DNA from: Dryococelus australis
Lineage: Eukaryota; Arthropoda; Insecta; Phasmatodea; Phasmatidae
Direction of reading: 5' to 3'
Length of the DNA stretch: 64,000 nt
NCBI GenBank assembly: GCA_029891345.1
Contig: CM056995.1
Coordinates: forward strand, 85,437,895 to 85,501,894
Shown: positions 1 through 11,040 of the stretch, one piece after another
Layout: each line of letters starts with the position of its first letter
Position numbering within the stretch: the stretch's first letter is position 1
Made by a program: the position numbers and the translations under genes
Notes under the pieces: generated by a model
Databases searched by the model: none
Told to the model about the DNA's origin: nothing
Seen by the model: the letters and a program-made list of their open reading frames with translations, nothing else

Positions 1-2940
1 CAGAAAGCAGAGCCTAACAATAACACGGGAAAGTGTTATCTCCCGTTTGTGTCCCATGAGTGTTGTGTTTTTCATTAAAGAGTGACAGACCACGTGGCCT
101 ACTACGTCATATTACATACCATCGAAAAGTGACAGTATCTTCTCATCTGAATTTTTGCAATATTTGTGTTATGTTTATTTTACTTGCAATGGGCAAAATA
201 GCATTGTGCAGTTTATTTAAAGTGTAAGTCAACAACCTTGGCAGTTCTGGCATCCGCCTAACTAAGCGCCCAAATTCTAAGTTCTCACTTCATGTATTAA
301 ATTAATATTTTAATTCAATAATGTTGTATAAAGGATTTTCTGTATGTAAAGTGTTTTATGCCTATTTATTTTAGTTTCTGATGTGTTCTACAAGCCGTCC
401 CGGCTTTTTACAGGTAAATTAATTTCCCCTGACACACCTAGCAACAGAGACCTGAGACTTTATAAGAGAAATATGAGGTGTCTGAAATGTTCCTGTAATT
501 TTACAGTTTACTTGTTTGTCTTAGCATACTGTTCAGTATCTGTATTTTTATGGTTTTTCCCTCACGGTGTTGGCGGGAGATCTCCGTTACCTAACGGCAT
601 CTCCAAGCCACCATCTTTAGTCTTGACCAGCGGGCCGAACAGGGTGGATGTGTGCGTCGCACGCGCCGCGGGAGCTTCATTGTTTTGCATCCATCACAGC
701 AGCTGAAATAGTAAGTTGTTAATTTGCCAGAACCTTCTGCATAGTTTTGCTCCTCCCCCGTTCTGTGTCAGATTCGCTGCCCTGGAGATTTTTATTCCTT
801 TTAATTTCCACGTGCTGTTCAAGTGCTTTTTCCACGTCGGCCTATGGCGGGTCTAATATGCCATGTCAATACTATTCAAAGCACAGTGCATTGTGTGCAA
901 ATGTACCCATTCTGCAATATACGTAATTAAATTGCACCTAGTCATTTCTTTATTTAATATTTAAAGTAACCTTGGGATCTGGCCCACACCTGAACTTAAC
1001 CACGTGCTCAGCTGTTGAAGCGTAAAAGTGCGCTAAGTGACTCATGTAATAGCTTTTAGTTAACGTGAGCTGCGAGGGGAAGCTGCCACATGGCCGTCTA
1101 CCTGCTACTGCCCTGAGATATCATTCCTTTGTGCTCACAGTGCAATAGATAAGCTGGTGCTCTGGCAAATTATTACATATTTGTTTCACTTTATCACCAT
1201 GCTTCAGGGTTTTTCTCAAATATGGCATACCCTGCCCCTTGCTAACAACCAAGCCACGTTAGTACTTTATACCCAAGTGCCCACAAGGGGACCAACCCAC
1301 TTACTAATGCGTCACTTCCTTTGTCCATTGACCTATCATGACAAGGCTTGAATGTGAAACATTTTTGTCTGTGTTGGGTTGGAGTCGCATGGAGAGGGAA
1401 GGCACATGTAGAAGAAAATAAAATCACAATGCGAAACTAAAAACACCAAATTACAATAGCTACCAGTAAATATGATTTCCTTTCCCCCTCCCAGTCACAA
1501 TTGAATGCCTCGCAACCACATGTTTAAACTCAGTCTACCAGCATTCGATTTTATTTGTCCTATTTTTAGCTAATACATCTAGTTATACTTATTATTTATA
1601 TGAAGTAGGCTACTGTAATGGTTTGCAATGCATTTAAAATAATTGCAAAGGAGGTATATTGCAGTCTGAAGGGCTTTGGCTGGGTATTAATGCAGTTAGT
1701 CATTTAATATAAACTAATGAGTTATTTTGTTTTTAGAATTGTTTTAATACATACTAAATAGAGCTTTTTTTTGTTTCTTCATGTACAGCTTAAAGAAACA
1801 CACTACATTTTTGACCCTCAGTTTTGTTATTTAGAGGTTTTACTTTGCCAAAAAAAAATTTCTAATCCAATTCCAAATACACACAATACAATTGGACTGT
1901 TGCAACCAGTGTGTTACAACATGTTTGATAAATCATTTATAATATTTGATACTTAATTAAAGATCCTGCAAGGAGGCAGCAGTAAATAAAGAAAATAATA
2001 ACCTCGTGTAACTCTCCATTTACCCTCTTTCTTGCTAGAAAAAAAAAGTTAAATCATGTGTTTTGACATTACAAGATTCATTATTTTTTCTCTCTTAAGT
2101 CATACCTTGTACCCTTCACACAAAAGAATACGGTAAACAAAAAAATAGTCTGTGATGAATTCCTGTAATACTAGTCATATATAATTTTACGTTTACAAAA
2201 TAACCTGGCAAAGGAACGGGAATCAGCCTCCAACACTTTACATAGTACAAAAACTTTCATTAGAAAAAAATTTAGTTTATACTTTTGAAATTTACACACA
2301 GCATTCATGTTGAAATGTTAGTAAATGATACACTTACCATTAGTAAAGGTGCAGTGATGGAACAAGAGATGTCACAGCAAAAAAAAACAGAAATAAACGT
2401 TAGAAAAATGCATACAACATGCACAACCATTTAAAATTCATTAAATACAGTTATGATAAAACTACAACACATGTTGAATCTTTGTGTGAAAATCATAAAT
2501 GATTTTTCTAAATTCCATAATTATTTCAAACATTTTATAATGTAAGTATTATTATTTGTTAAGTGAAGATATAACGAGCATTCAAAAACTGAAATGTGCA
2601 AGCAAATTAAATGAAATGTATAAAATATTTACAATATGTATAACTTTTTTCCTAAGTTACAGTAACAAAGAAAAAATTTTCTTCCTCTATTTTCTAATGC
2701 CACTGATAAGAAAATCCGAGGATCGCCAAAAAAAAGTATTAAGAAACTGTAGTGTTTGAAAAAAAAAAACCTTTAAATCTGACAGCATAAAGAGGAAGTT
2801 TATCCTATAAAGTAGTCCCATACAATACAACAAAATATAAATTTAAGGCTGAGCACTAATATAAAATGCAGTACAAACAGAATAAAAAAATACAACTATT
2901 CAATTTATCTGCTAATAGGTTGATGCAATTCCCTCTCATG
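1..2940. other. No gene recognised; AT-rich non-coding DNA
   Basis: I see no supported exon, RNA gene or transposon domain here. All open frames are short and have no recognisable motif. Short A-runs are frequent. A good donor-like sequence on the minus strand near 2338 has no acceptor or open frame upstream of it. The stretch may be intron of the minus-strand host gene or intergenic DNA. Confidence 0.6.
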
Positions 2941-3271
2941 GGAATTAATGTAATTAATTCCAAGAGGTGAGGAGGCAGAATTCACTCCTGGGATAAGGTA
3001 ATTCAACATACCCCTTGGGAAGGAGTGTTGTGAGAAACTGGTTTGCCTGGCTGGGTAGTAGATCCTCCCACATTGGAAGGTTAGGGTTTGTGTCCTTTGG
3101 GCTGAGTAACCTTGACAGGAGGAGGGGATCCAAACCCTTGAGTGAGTTTAACCAAATACGTCTCCCAACCCGAGAGTTTGGTTATGCTCACTGTAAAGGT
3201 TTTTAAGAATATTTGTGATGCCAGCTGTCACAAGAATGGGGAATGAGTCTAGTAGAGTCAGTTGGCTTCTG

Positions 3272-4439
3272 TCAGGCCGGTCTAGTGGGTACACGTGTCG
3301 GCACGAAGTCAGCCATGGAGGTTGCTATTTTACGCAGACTAGGCGTCTGCAGGGGAATGTGGACAGTGATAAGTTTACCAGTCGTGGTGTGCACATGGCA
3401 TGAAGTGTTAACAGGCCCTATGTTCTGAGGGGGCGGAAGGGGCTGCAACATTTCCGCAATTGGGGGAACTGAGGTAAAGTAATCTAGATAGTCCACTGTG
3501 TAGTGAGGGCAATCTAAACCTAGCACTGCATTTCCACCCTGTAATAGTGCCTCGCCTCCAAAAGGTATGGGACAGTTTAACTTAATTCCTGGTCCAAATA
3601 TAGCGTGGTGTCCAACCTTTTTGTGCAAAGAGCCACAACTCTCAATGTGAACTTGTCCACGGGCCACAAGTTTAAAAAAATCATAACCTCAAATACATAG
3701 TTTGAAAAAAAAAATTCAAATGATCTACTCCATCACATTAAAATACTAAATACAGAAAATATCCACATTCCTTTTCTTACTCAATACGGAAGCCATGATC
3801 AGTAATTATATGTTATTAATACAGTTCAGTAAAATTAAGCATCTTACCAATGTAGACGGCTTACAGTCCCACATTCGTCCAAATCACAATGGGAAGTCAA
3901 CTGCACAAACCAAACTACAGCCACTAGCTATGACAGAACACCTACACATAGAGGCGAGACTGACGTGCAATCCAAGGATGAATGGTTGAATGTGGAAAAA
4001 AAGGGGAAGGGGGTGGTTTGGAAGGGTTTGGGGACTTCCCGGCCACCTGTTGTTTCTCGCTGCTACTCTTCAAGGTCGCACTGGCCCTATGCAGGGTAAA
4101 CACTCAATGGAACATGTGGATTGTTTCCAGCCAACATTTACTAATCACATGTAACATACCCCTTGCCTGATAAAAGAAGAAATCCTGTGAAATGATGTAT
4201 TCTTTTGAAGCACAAAATTTTTTTTCGTACATAACTAAGCCAGCATGGCTGCATTACGCGACACGGCAGACCTAAGACCGCGGGCTGTATTACATGACAC
4301 GGCGGGCCGCATGTGGTCCACGGGCCGCAGGTTGGACACCCCTGAAATAAGGTTCTAGTAGGACATCTAACTCACGTTGTAGTGCTAGTTGAGCTAGCAT
4401 TCTTAAATTGCTTCTACGTCCTTTAATATCATAAGGCAT
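3272..4439 (-). pseudogene. Family B ORF, interrupted by a hAT-type insertion
   Basis: The ORF begins MPYDIKGRRSN at 4439 and runs into the hAT-type end at 4344. It resumes beyond 3604 in a frame displaced by one base and ends at 3272. The second part contains GGNAVLGLDCPHY and, further on, NIGPVNTSCHVHTTTGK. The latter lines up with copy B2 (NIPPTTCQVHTPQ) and the former with B1 (DHNLGTCWLRYPTGDY). A basic start (R-R-S/G-G/N) is shared with B1 and B2. The protein is of unknown function. A Gag-like role is my guess from its basic N-terminus and position after a structured leader. An LGLD string recalls retropepsin, but no DTG/DSG active site is visible. Confidence 0.45.
3604..4344. mobile_element. 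Non-autonomous hAT-type element (741 bp)
   Basis: The left end CGTGGTGTCCAACCTTTTTG and the right end, read on the opposite strand, CAGGGGTGTCCAACCTGC form terminal inverted repeats. Both ends carry runs rich in GGGCCGC/GGGCCAC, a layout well known for hAT-derived short elements. An imperfect 8-bp target duplication flanks it: aaatatag at 3596-3603 and aaataagg at 4345-4352 (6 of 8 identical), as expected for hAT. No transposase is encoded. It inserted into the family B ORF. Confidence 0.75.
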
Positions 4440-4489
4440 CTCAACAACAACAATAATAAAAGCACTAGTATATGTTCCGGACACGCTGG

Positions 4490-5620
4490 GCAGTATCCTT
4501 CTCCGGTCCAGCCTTGTTCAGGCTGAGACTGAAGCAAAGGATAGGAAACGAGCCTGTGGTCCCAGTGTTATATCCTGCTGAAGGGCTGGGCATCTCAGGG
4601 CGTTCCTGGAATAGTCAACCTTGTTCAGGCTGGGGCCATCCAGAAAACTCCGCTCCATACTTCCCTTTCAAGATAAAATAAAAGGAGATGCTTGTATATT
4701 TGCAATTAAAAATTACAATCAGAAATGGTCATTTAAAACTAGTGAATCCCAAAACTCCAGGTGACAGCATGTTATCTCCTGGATCCGGCCTTGTTCACGC
4801 TGGGATCGAGATGGTGGCTGGGATAAGGGCCTGGTGGTTTTGATTGTTCTATTCCCTGGTAGGACAGGTGGCCAACAATAATCCTTGGATCCCTGGGCCT
4901 TATTCAGGCTGAAGGAAATGGAAGGGTATTAATTCTACATACACTAATCAGTGAGCAATATGCTTATGACCTGGGACCATTCAAATTATAAATGTTAATT
5001 TTACTTGGGACTAGAAGAAAGTTAGGTACACACAAATACTGACAATGAACGTATTTATTAATTACATTAGGATGTGTAGCTCTGTACAGTAAAAATATTA
5101 ATAAAAATTTAAATTATATGGCAGGCGAAGGCTACCTGCATAAAAACTTATACGGAGCAAAATGGGCTAATGTTAAATGCTGTAAGGGAAAGTTAAAATG
5201 CTTATCAGTCCAGAAGGAACGTCGTCGTCATGACCTGCTACAGTGGATATGAAAAGATAAGGCTTTCTGGGTAGGGTTTCAGGCGAAGACGTACCGATAC
5301 CTCTGGATGGCAGCATGGAGAGGTCTACTTGAAGCGACTGAAGTGATGCACTTGCTAAGTCATAGGAGACTGTGCTTTCAACGCGTGGAGTCTAGCCGCA
5401 TTTGCTCTCAGTTATCTCAAGTCGTTGCGGACTGTGAGGGTTTGAGAAGTACAGCTTACACCTGGAGACTTGACTTGGTACTGCTGGCGTGCTTGGCCTA
5501 GTTGTCAAAAAACCAGATTGAGTCTTGTACAGACTATTGAGGTCAGGATTTGAGCCACTTAGTCCTGACTAGATTAAGTCTTGCTCAGACTGGAGGTGCC
5601 CTCGACCATATTCAGGCTTG
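4490..5620 (-). repeat. Hairpin array in the leader of copy B0
   Basis: At least six short inverted repeats share one loop. Read on the minus strand, the stems close on TGAACAA, TGAATAA, TGAGCAA or TGTACAA. Positions are 4509-4525 (stem CAGCC/GGCTG), 4616-4632, 4786-4802, 4896-4911, 5521-5534 (AGTC/GACT) and 5577-5591 (AGTC/GACT). Loops are nearly constant while stem bases change in pairs, which points to RNA structure rather than simple sequence duplication. The array lies just downstream of the TATA-like box near 5665, so it would fall in the 5' untranslated RNA. Confidence 0.6.
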
Positions 5621-5703
5621 AGGGCCGGCGAACACTGCAGTGCTGGAAACTTGCACATCCTTATATATCAAAATCTTCAGCTTGTGGGCTGTCGAAGGAG
5701 TGT

Positions 5704-5719
5704 GGGGGGGGGGGGGGGT
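5704..5719. repeat. Poly-G run
   Basis: A homopolymer of about 16 G residues inside copy B0, upstream (on the minus strand) of its TATA-like box. Confidence 0.9.
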
Positions 5720-6229
5720 GGTAATCTCTCTTCGCAGGGGTTGGTTTATTCCACTTCAGGGCCACAGCTTCCTTTCCTTGTCTGCTCCGTTGGGGGCTGT
5801 TGATGTTTGTATCACCTCAGCACTACGCTCTGGCAGCTGCTGTGTCCTTAGTAGGGTGCTGCGATCTTGCATCATTCATTGGAACTTGCATTTCTAGCTG
5901 ACTGGTGTCAATGGCTCCATCGAATAATAAAATCTTGAGAGGAAAATATGGGCGACCGCATTGTGGCTTCAGTAGACAGTACAATTCCTCCCTTCATGTC
6001 ATTTTTCTAATCACTCACTAGGCTGGGAGTTTCCCCACGAATGTACCAATTCTAAAGATGGAGTGAAGACGAAATGTACAGCACGCATGTTAGATGCGCA
6101 GGAATGCGCCAAGGTTTGAATCAAGTTATCTTTTTTTTTTACTAAATTGATGCATGACACACACTGGAACAGTCTGAAGCTATATCACATCTAGAGATAA
6201 CTTTTAGTGTGCAGGCCCGTTACATATGG

Positions 6230-7775
6230 CATTAATACTGGCTGGTTCAAACTCGCTCGCCGGTAGAGGCACAACCAGTGTACAAGGTGGGGCGAGTCGT
6301 CTGGCGGCTAGGTACAAAATCTAGTCCTTGCTTGGCTACATGGCAAGTGGTGGGACCAGAGGTCACCTGTTTACCTGCGCTGGATGTGCTGAAGGTGGTA
6401 AGGTGGTGTTGCAGCCGGAACAGCCAAAGAATGTCCAGGCCGGGCTACTACTGCAGCTCCCACAGAACCAGGGGCAAGCTATGCCCAACAGAACCTCTTG
6501 TTCACTGCGAAAGGCAGTAACGACGGATGTGGTATCCCTGGTCTCTTATTGGGGGCTGAAAAGAAAGAAGGGAAGGGAGCTGGGGGGTGAAGCCCCACAG
6601 AATGTCTGGCGGCTCGAGCTTGTTCCTGCGGGTTATCTTGGCAAAATGTCTTATCGGATGGAGTGCAGCCCCAGGTAGCTTTGTAAGTGGCCGTGGTCTT
6701 TCTCTTCTGCAGATCCTTACCACCCCTTTTTGGTGTAAGGCATGGTGGGGTACTACGACCCGCCTTACAAGAGGGGAGCAGGCCACGATTGGTCCCTGAC
6801 TAAAGTGTTCTGCCGCAACGGCGGCCAGGCCGACGCAGAGCCATACCTTTACTCCAACCGGCAAAACAAGCAGTGCGGTGGTTGGAGAGCAAGTTTTCTC
6901 TGAGTCGTCCAACTGAAGGTTTAGGCCCTAAAGTGGTCATGCCTTCAGAACCAGTCAAACACTTTCTTCGACGAAACAAGTGGTGCGGTAGACAGTGTGC
7001 AAACTGACCTGGCTGTCTCGCCTCCTTAGAGGTTGTTTGACTAGTGGTTGGGCTCTGCTGTTCGGTAAACTGGGGCGCAAAGAATGGGTGGCTGTCGAAC
7101 GTGTGTATGTTTTGACGTACAAATCCCTGAGGGGGAGCCCGCAGTCCTACACTAGACGGTAAAATCAAGTGGTTTAAAATCCCAGTCTCCTGCTCAACTC
7201 TGGCGGGCATAATAATGAAAGTCAAAGTAGGTGAGAACACATGTTTTATTCTGGGGAGGAATAAACATGGTGGCCCATACTACCTTTTAACTACCTTGAG
7301 CTGACTGGAAGTGTCAACTAAGCAGATTCCAGTTGAAGGGGACCTGGTTCTAAACTAGGAAGTGGTAGATTCAACTAGGTAGCTGTTGACTTTCCCTATC
7401 TACTCTGTGCCGTGTCCTGAAGGGATTTAGGGGGCTCATTTCCTGAAGGGTTGTGGGGGTAGCCGTTACCAGCGGCGATCTGCTAAATGGGGTTGACGAC
7501 TTCTCCAAGGTCTGCAGGGGGAGATCCTCTGGAAGGTTTGGTAGCTGTTGATGAAGGTGCTGAAGAGCTTCTGGGTTGTCTAGGTGACTAAGTGCGGTCA
7601 GAGAACTCCAACGCACGAAGCAGTGGAGAGAGCTTCCGGGGCTGATGTGGCTCTAACAAGAGCCGACCAACAGCTAGTGATCTGCTGTGCCCAGGTACAT
7701 ATACCTGCCGGCCCTTCCTGGGGCTGCTTGGTGGGGGGTTGTCAATTACTTGTTCGTGGGCAGAAGTGAAATGTA
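6230..7775 (-). mobile_element. Family A element, copy A6
   Basis: On the minus strand this copy shows the family A order: a TATA-like segment (GGTATATGTACC) near 7700, CAGC/ACCAAAC hairpin-like strings, the block GAACCAGGTCCCCTTC matching the AGGACCAGGTCACCTAC block of other copies, a polyadenylation-type AATAAA near 7245, then a coding segment. The coding segment contains HTFDSHPF and TSKEARQPG, which align with HTIRWPP and HPRGARQSP of copy A2. A second conserved start (MPYTKKG) lies at 6743, out of frame downstream. Boundaries are approximate. No pol domain is present. Confidence 0.6.
6800..7210 (-). pseudogene. Family A ORF, upstream part (copy A6)
   Basis: An open frame of about 137 codons starts MPARVEQETG at 7210, just after the AATAAA of the element. 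It contains the conserved H-T-F-D-S-H-P-F and S-K-E-A-R-Q-P-G segments, alignable to the corresponding part of copies A2, A3, A4 and A7 (typical form YPLDGHLF...). It ends at 6800, before the second conserved segment beginning MPY at 6743, so the copy is frameshifted. Function is unknown; no domain was recognised. Confidence 0.4.
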
Positions 7776-7779
7776 ATGT

Positions 7780-8130
7780 TACACGAATATAATTTTCATA
7801 TTGAATTTAAGTTTGTTGGTTTCAGGGAATATGCACTGTATTGATTTTATTAAATGATTCTGCAAATAAATTATTTAATGCTAGTGACGAACAAACACAA
7901 TTTTAGTGACGTAAACTTGCAAAGATTACAATAGAAAGACACGTGTTCAAGAGGTGCACATTCTACAAACAGCAGTTTGTGTGTATTGTAAATAATGTAT
8001 TTGTAAATCTGTAATATAATTATTGAAATGTGCGTGGCTGAAAATGCCGCACCTTCAACACTTTAGCAGCATGTGAATTATATTTGTTTATTTGACTATA
8101 CAGTAAATTCGTGTGTAACGTTAACTTCGG
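7780..8130 (+). repeat. Dispersed repeat D, copy 1
   Basis: This segment aligns along about 300 bp with 49920-50245. The best-conserved part reads ATTCTGCAAATAAATTATTT and continues ATGCTAGTGA. Its 3' end runs directly into a (TG)n tract at 8137. Copy 2 also ends at a simple repeat. The type is unknown; a short retroposon tail is possible. Confidence 0.6.
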
Positions 8131-8132
8131 TC

Positions 8133-8136
<4 letters not shown>

Positions 8137-8173
<37 letters not shown>
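8137..8173. repeat. (TG)n microsatellite
   Basis: An uninterrupted TG dinucleotide run of about 37 bases at the 3' edge of repeat D copy 1. Confidence 0.95.
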
Positions 8174-8175
<2 letters not shown>

Positions 8176-8975
8176 TGCTGCATCTTTACGAATATGAACG
8201 ACGACGTATAAATCACGTTTTGCTTTTTCATTGAAGTTAACATTTTCGAAGTTACAATCATTTAAATGATATTTCCATGCGAGCAATATTTTCCACTGTT
8301 CCAGCAAAACAATATGCAAAATAAAAAAACAACACACCTGCAAGAGGCTCAAAACAGTGCCACCTCACAAAAGACGTTTAATTAAAGACCCCACTCCCTC
8401 ACTGTTTCATTCTTTCCCTCGAAATAAAATTAACAGAAAACCTACAAATTACAAAAATGAAACAGGTTGGAATGCCAACCTAGCTATACTATACTAAATT
8501 AATTACTGGGTGGAAGTTAGCTAATGTTAGACTTTCAGTGCCTGACATGACAGGGAACACTAGGAAAGAGGAAAATACAAGTGTGCATTTGACTCAAACA
8601 TTTGTTTACAAACATCTTTCTCTTTAGTGAAAAAGAGCTGTTGCAGAAGGATATATTGTGGCCATGCTACTTTTCTAGAACTGTCTAATTTACCCCACAT
8701 TTCTTAAATTAATGTTTTCTTCTTAAATTACTTTTCTATTTCTTATTCAGAGACTGAACATGTGCATTAATTTTCTTTCAAAACATTCTAATATATCAAA
8801 TTTTTTAATTTTCAAACACAGAAATTTGGTTAATTTTTTAATATGAATGCAAAGAAATTCATTATTGATTGTATTTTTTAAACAAGTTTCAGAAATTTAG
8901 CATTGCTTTTATTTTGAACATTATCTTCAATTTTAAATATTGAAATTGAACATTTTAATTTTTAAATACAGAAAT
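8174..8975. other. No gene recognised
   Basis: AT-rich DNA with many stops in all frames. No motif, splice-bounded open frame or transposon end was seen. Confidence 0.6.
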
Positions 8976-9405
8976 TTAACATTGCCACTTCGCCCCATCT
9001 ACGAGCCACCTGCGCTCAGGGGGAAGTCTTATAAGCGACAAATTATTTAAACTTATCGAGGAAGGAGATTCTACAAGCTTGGACAGCCGAATATGTAATT
9101 GTAAATTACCTACATAATGCATGCTAGAGTCACCCCCATGAAATAAATAAATATTTGTGATATTCTACTACGCATCGCTTAGCACTGGAAGAAGTTCCTA
9201 CAACCCCCAGAGATGGCAGCACCCCCGTGGCCTTGTGACGTCATGACTGGGCCCACCTCAGGAACAGATGTTTTAATTTGTCATTGCCTCCAACCAGGGC
9301 GATAAGAAATAAGCTGCGCTCCCGCACCCCAGATAACACACCGCCGTGTTGGAAGGCTACGCTACCCCTCGCACCCCGAAGAATTGCTGATCTGAGAAAT
9401 TTTTG

Positions 9406-9413
9406 TATAAATA
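9406..9413 (+). promoter_or_regulatory. TATA box of copy B1
   Basis: TATAAATA directly precedes the hairpin array. Copies B0 (minus strand, near 5665) and B2 (30055-30062) have a TATA-like string in the same relative place. Confidence 0.55.
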
Positions 9414-9415
9414 GA

Positions 9416-9640
9416 AGTCCAGCTTGCAGCACCAGCAGATAAGCTGGACTCGCTGGCCAAAGAGGACGCGAGCCCTTCCTAGTCTGCGAAGACTCTCCTC
9501 AGTCTGCAAAGACTTCCCTACCTCAGTCTGCAAAGACTTCCTCAGCTTGGATAAGGGTCTCTTCAGTCTGTGAGGACTGACTCTTCTCTCTGCGACCTGC
9601 AACATGACTGACTGTCCACTACACAGACTGTGTAGACTGC
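9416..9640 (+). repeat. Hairpin array in the leader of copy B1
   Basis: A perfect 10-bp stem (AGTCCAGCTT at 9416-9425 with AAGCTGGACT at 9441-9450) is followed by a tandem series of short hairpins: AGTC-TGCGAA-GACT (9481-9494), AGTC-TGCAAA-GACT (9501-9514 and 9525-9538) and AGTC-TGTGAG-GACT (9565-9578). Looser versions continue to about 9640. The loop family resembles the TGAACAA loops of copy B0. Confidence 0.65.
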
Positions 9641-10143
9641 AGCCTCTAACAGCTTGCAAACAGCTTTCCTCAACCACACCTGTTGACCGTGAGGACAGCA
9701 TTCCTTCGCCAAGGTAAACCTACTCCGCGATCCCGGTACCCTTTACCCCAGTCAACTTCTGCAACTCCTTGGTAACAAGCCGGCGCGTCTTAGTTTACCT
9801 TCTGATAAACTCCCGGTAAATTTTAGTACACCGTGAAAGTGTGTTTAAATTATCGTAGATTTATGTCGGAGTAAGATTTTTGGAATCTTAAATAGTTAAC
9901 TTCTCCAGGCTCGCCTTCGCCGATTTCATTTATCTACGTAATTATTTGTTTAGCCAGTCAGCTAATTATAATCATTTGTAATTTTGATATTAGCTGGAAC
10001 TTTCCAGTTTCATTTTCTCAAATAATAAACTTCACATTAATCTAATTTGTCAGTGTACAGTCATTGTTAGTTAGTCGCCTAATTCCCTAGAGTGTGTTGT
10101 AAATTCTTTTGTACCAGATAATTAACTCTCCTTAGAGAGATAC

Positions 10144-10737
10144 GTGTGTTGGGTATACAGTGTATTGACAAGGGACCTGATGTATTGCAGGAGAGGTGGA
10201 TCCCAAAGTAGGCAACAGTGTAAGGAACACCGCGCCTTAGTGAGAGCAGAGATAGCCAACACCCTTGTAAGTACCACGTCAGAGGTCGAACCCCTGCTGC
10301 AGAGTAAAGAAGCCTTCCCTGGACCTCTCTCATCCTTCATTCCCCTTAAGCACGCGTCCCTGCTGGACCACAATTTAGGCACCTGTTGGCTCAGGTATCC
10401 AACAGGGGATTATGTAGACCTAGTAGAGCAGTCACAGCCTATAGTCCACGCCACCCCTGAGGACACCGTGCTTAGTCAGGACCCTAGGACATCCAGTATT
10501 GTCACACTCACCTTGGGTAAGCTTATCAGAGTTCAACACCCAGCAGGAACAGAGCTACCAAACTTTTGTGTCATCAAGCTGGTGTATGGGAAAAAAGTAC
10601 GGGTTCAACTCCCGTCTAAGGCAGTCCCCAAGTCACGTGCTGCATCACCAGTCAGCTGTGTCACCGAACGTCGACCCACACAACCCGTTAAAATTTCGCC
10701 AGCCAGATCATACGTCTCCAACCCCATGATTGCGTAA
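10144..10737 (+). pseudogene. Family B ORF, copy B1 (197 codons, unknown function)
   Basis: This is the longest uninterrupted family B reading frame. The conserved portion starts at about codon 16 (CRRGGSQSRQQC) and aligns with the start of the B2 ORF (SRRGGRNTRLRH). A later block (SLLDHNLGTCWLRYP) aligns with B2 (DSLLGTWPELDH) and B0 (GNAVLGLDCPHY). The first 15 codons look like leader read-through, so the true start may be downstream. The C-terminal half is basic and contains GKLIRVQHP and GKKVRVQLP, an internal near-repeat. No known domain was recognised. The frame is open, but I cannot show that it is functional; it lies in a repeat. Confidence 0.45.
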
Positions 10738-11040
10738 TTGCATAGTCACGTCATACCCCTGGGATAGCTGGCATCCCGTTTGTTGACAACCCTTATAGTG
10801 AGGAGGGTGGAACTCCCTGGGAGGGAATCCACCTCCATCCGCCTCACACTGGGGTTTGACTCCCCTTGATCCCGATTGTACCCTACCACCGGGCGGTCAC
10901 CCATGACACCTAACCCTTCCACAACCCGTCGGGCCCAGAATGTTAACCATATATGCCACGGTAGGTCTACTTGAAGTACCGAGAGGGTAGTCAGCGTTCT
11001 AACCACTACGTCATGAGATAAGGCATTAGTCACTACTAAA

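Larger units (their letters stand above)
2945..6230 (-). mobile_element. Family B element, copy B0 (unknown retroelement-like repeat)
   Basis: Read on the minus strand, this copy has a TATA-like box near 5665, an array of small hairpins from about 5620 down to 4490, an ORF starting at 4439, and a 3' segment near 2950-3210. The 3' segment aligns with the 3' parts of copies B1 (about 10780-10870) and B2 (about 31500-31620): all have a CTTTACAGTGAG-like string, then a CTGGGGTTTGA-like string. The ORF aligns with both other copies at protein level. The coding part is interrupted by a hAT-type insertion at 3604-4344. No reverse transcriptase, integrase or transposase is present. Outer boundaries are approximate; no target duplication was found. 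Confidence 0.55.
8980..11040 (+). mobile_element. Family B element, copy B1
   Basis: Layout from left to right: a GC-richer start, a TATA box TATAAATA at 9406-9413, a hairpin array at 9416-9640, an AATAAA near 10023, an ORF at 10144-10737, and a 3' segment. Segment 10780-10870 aligns with those of B0 and B2 (CTCCCTGGGAGGGA, then CTGGGGTTTGACTCCCC). The order promoter, structured leader, polyadenylation signal, ORF resembles a 5' LTR plus the start of an internal region. No pol or second terminal repeat is visible. Outer limits are approximate. Confidence 0.6.

Noticed and set aside
2330-2375. Minus-strand donor ATG-GTAAGTG
   Set aside because: No acceptor and no open frame of useful length upstream.
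3480-3603. LGLD string as a retropepsin
   Set aside because: No DTG/DSG active site, and the same region in B1 and B2 does not keep the string.
10144-10737. A 197-codon open frame taken as a host gene
   Set aside because: It lies in a repeat and aligns with ORFs of two other family B copies, so it is treated as an element ORF.
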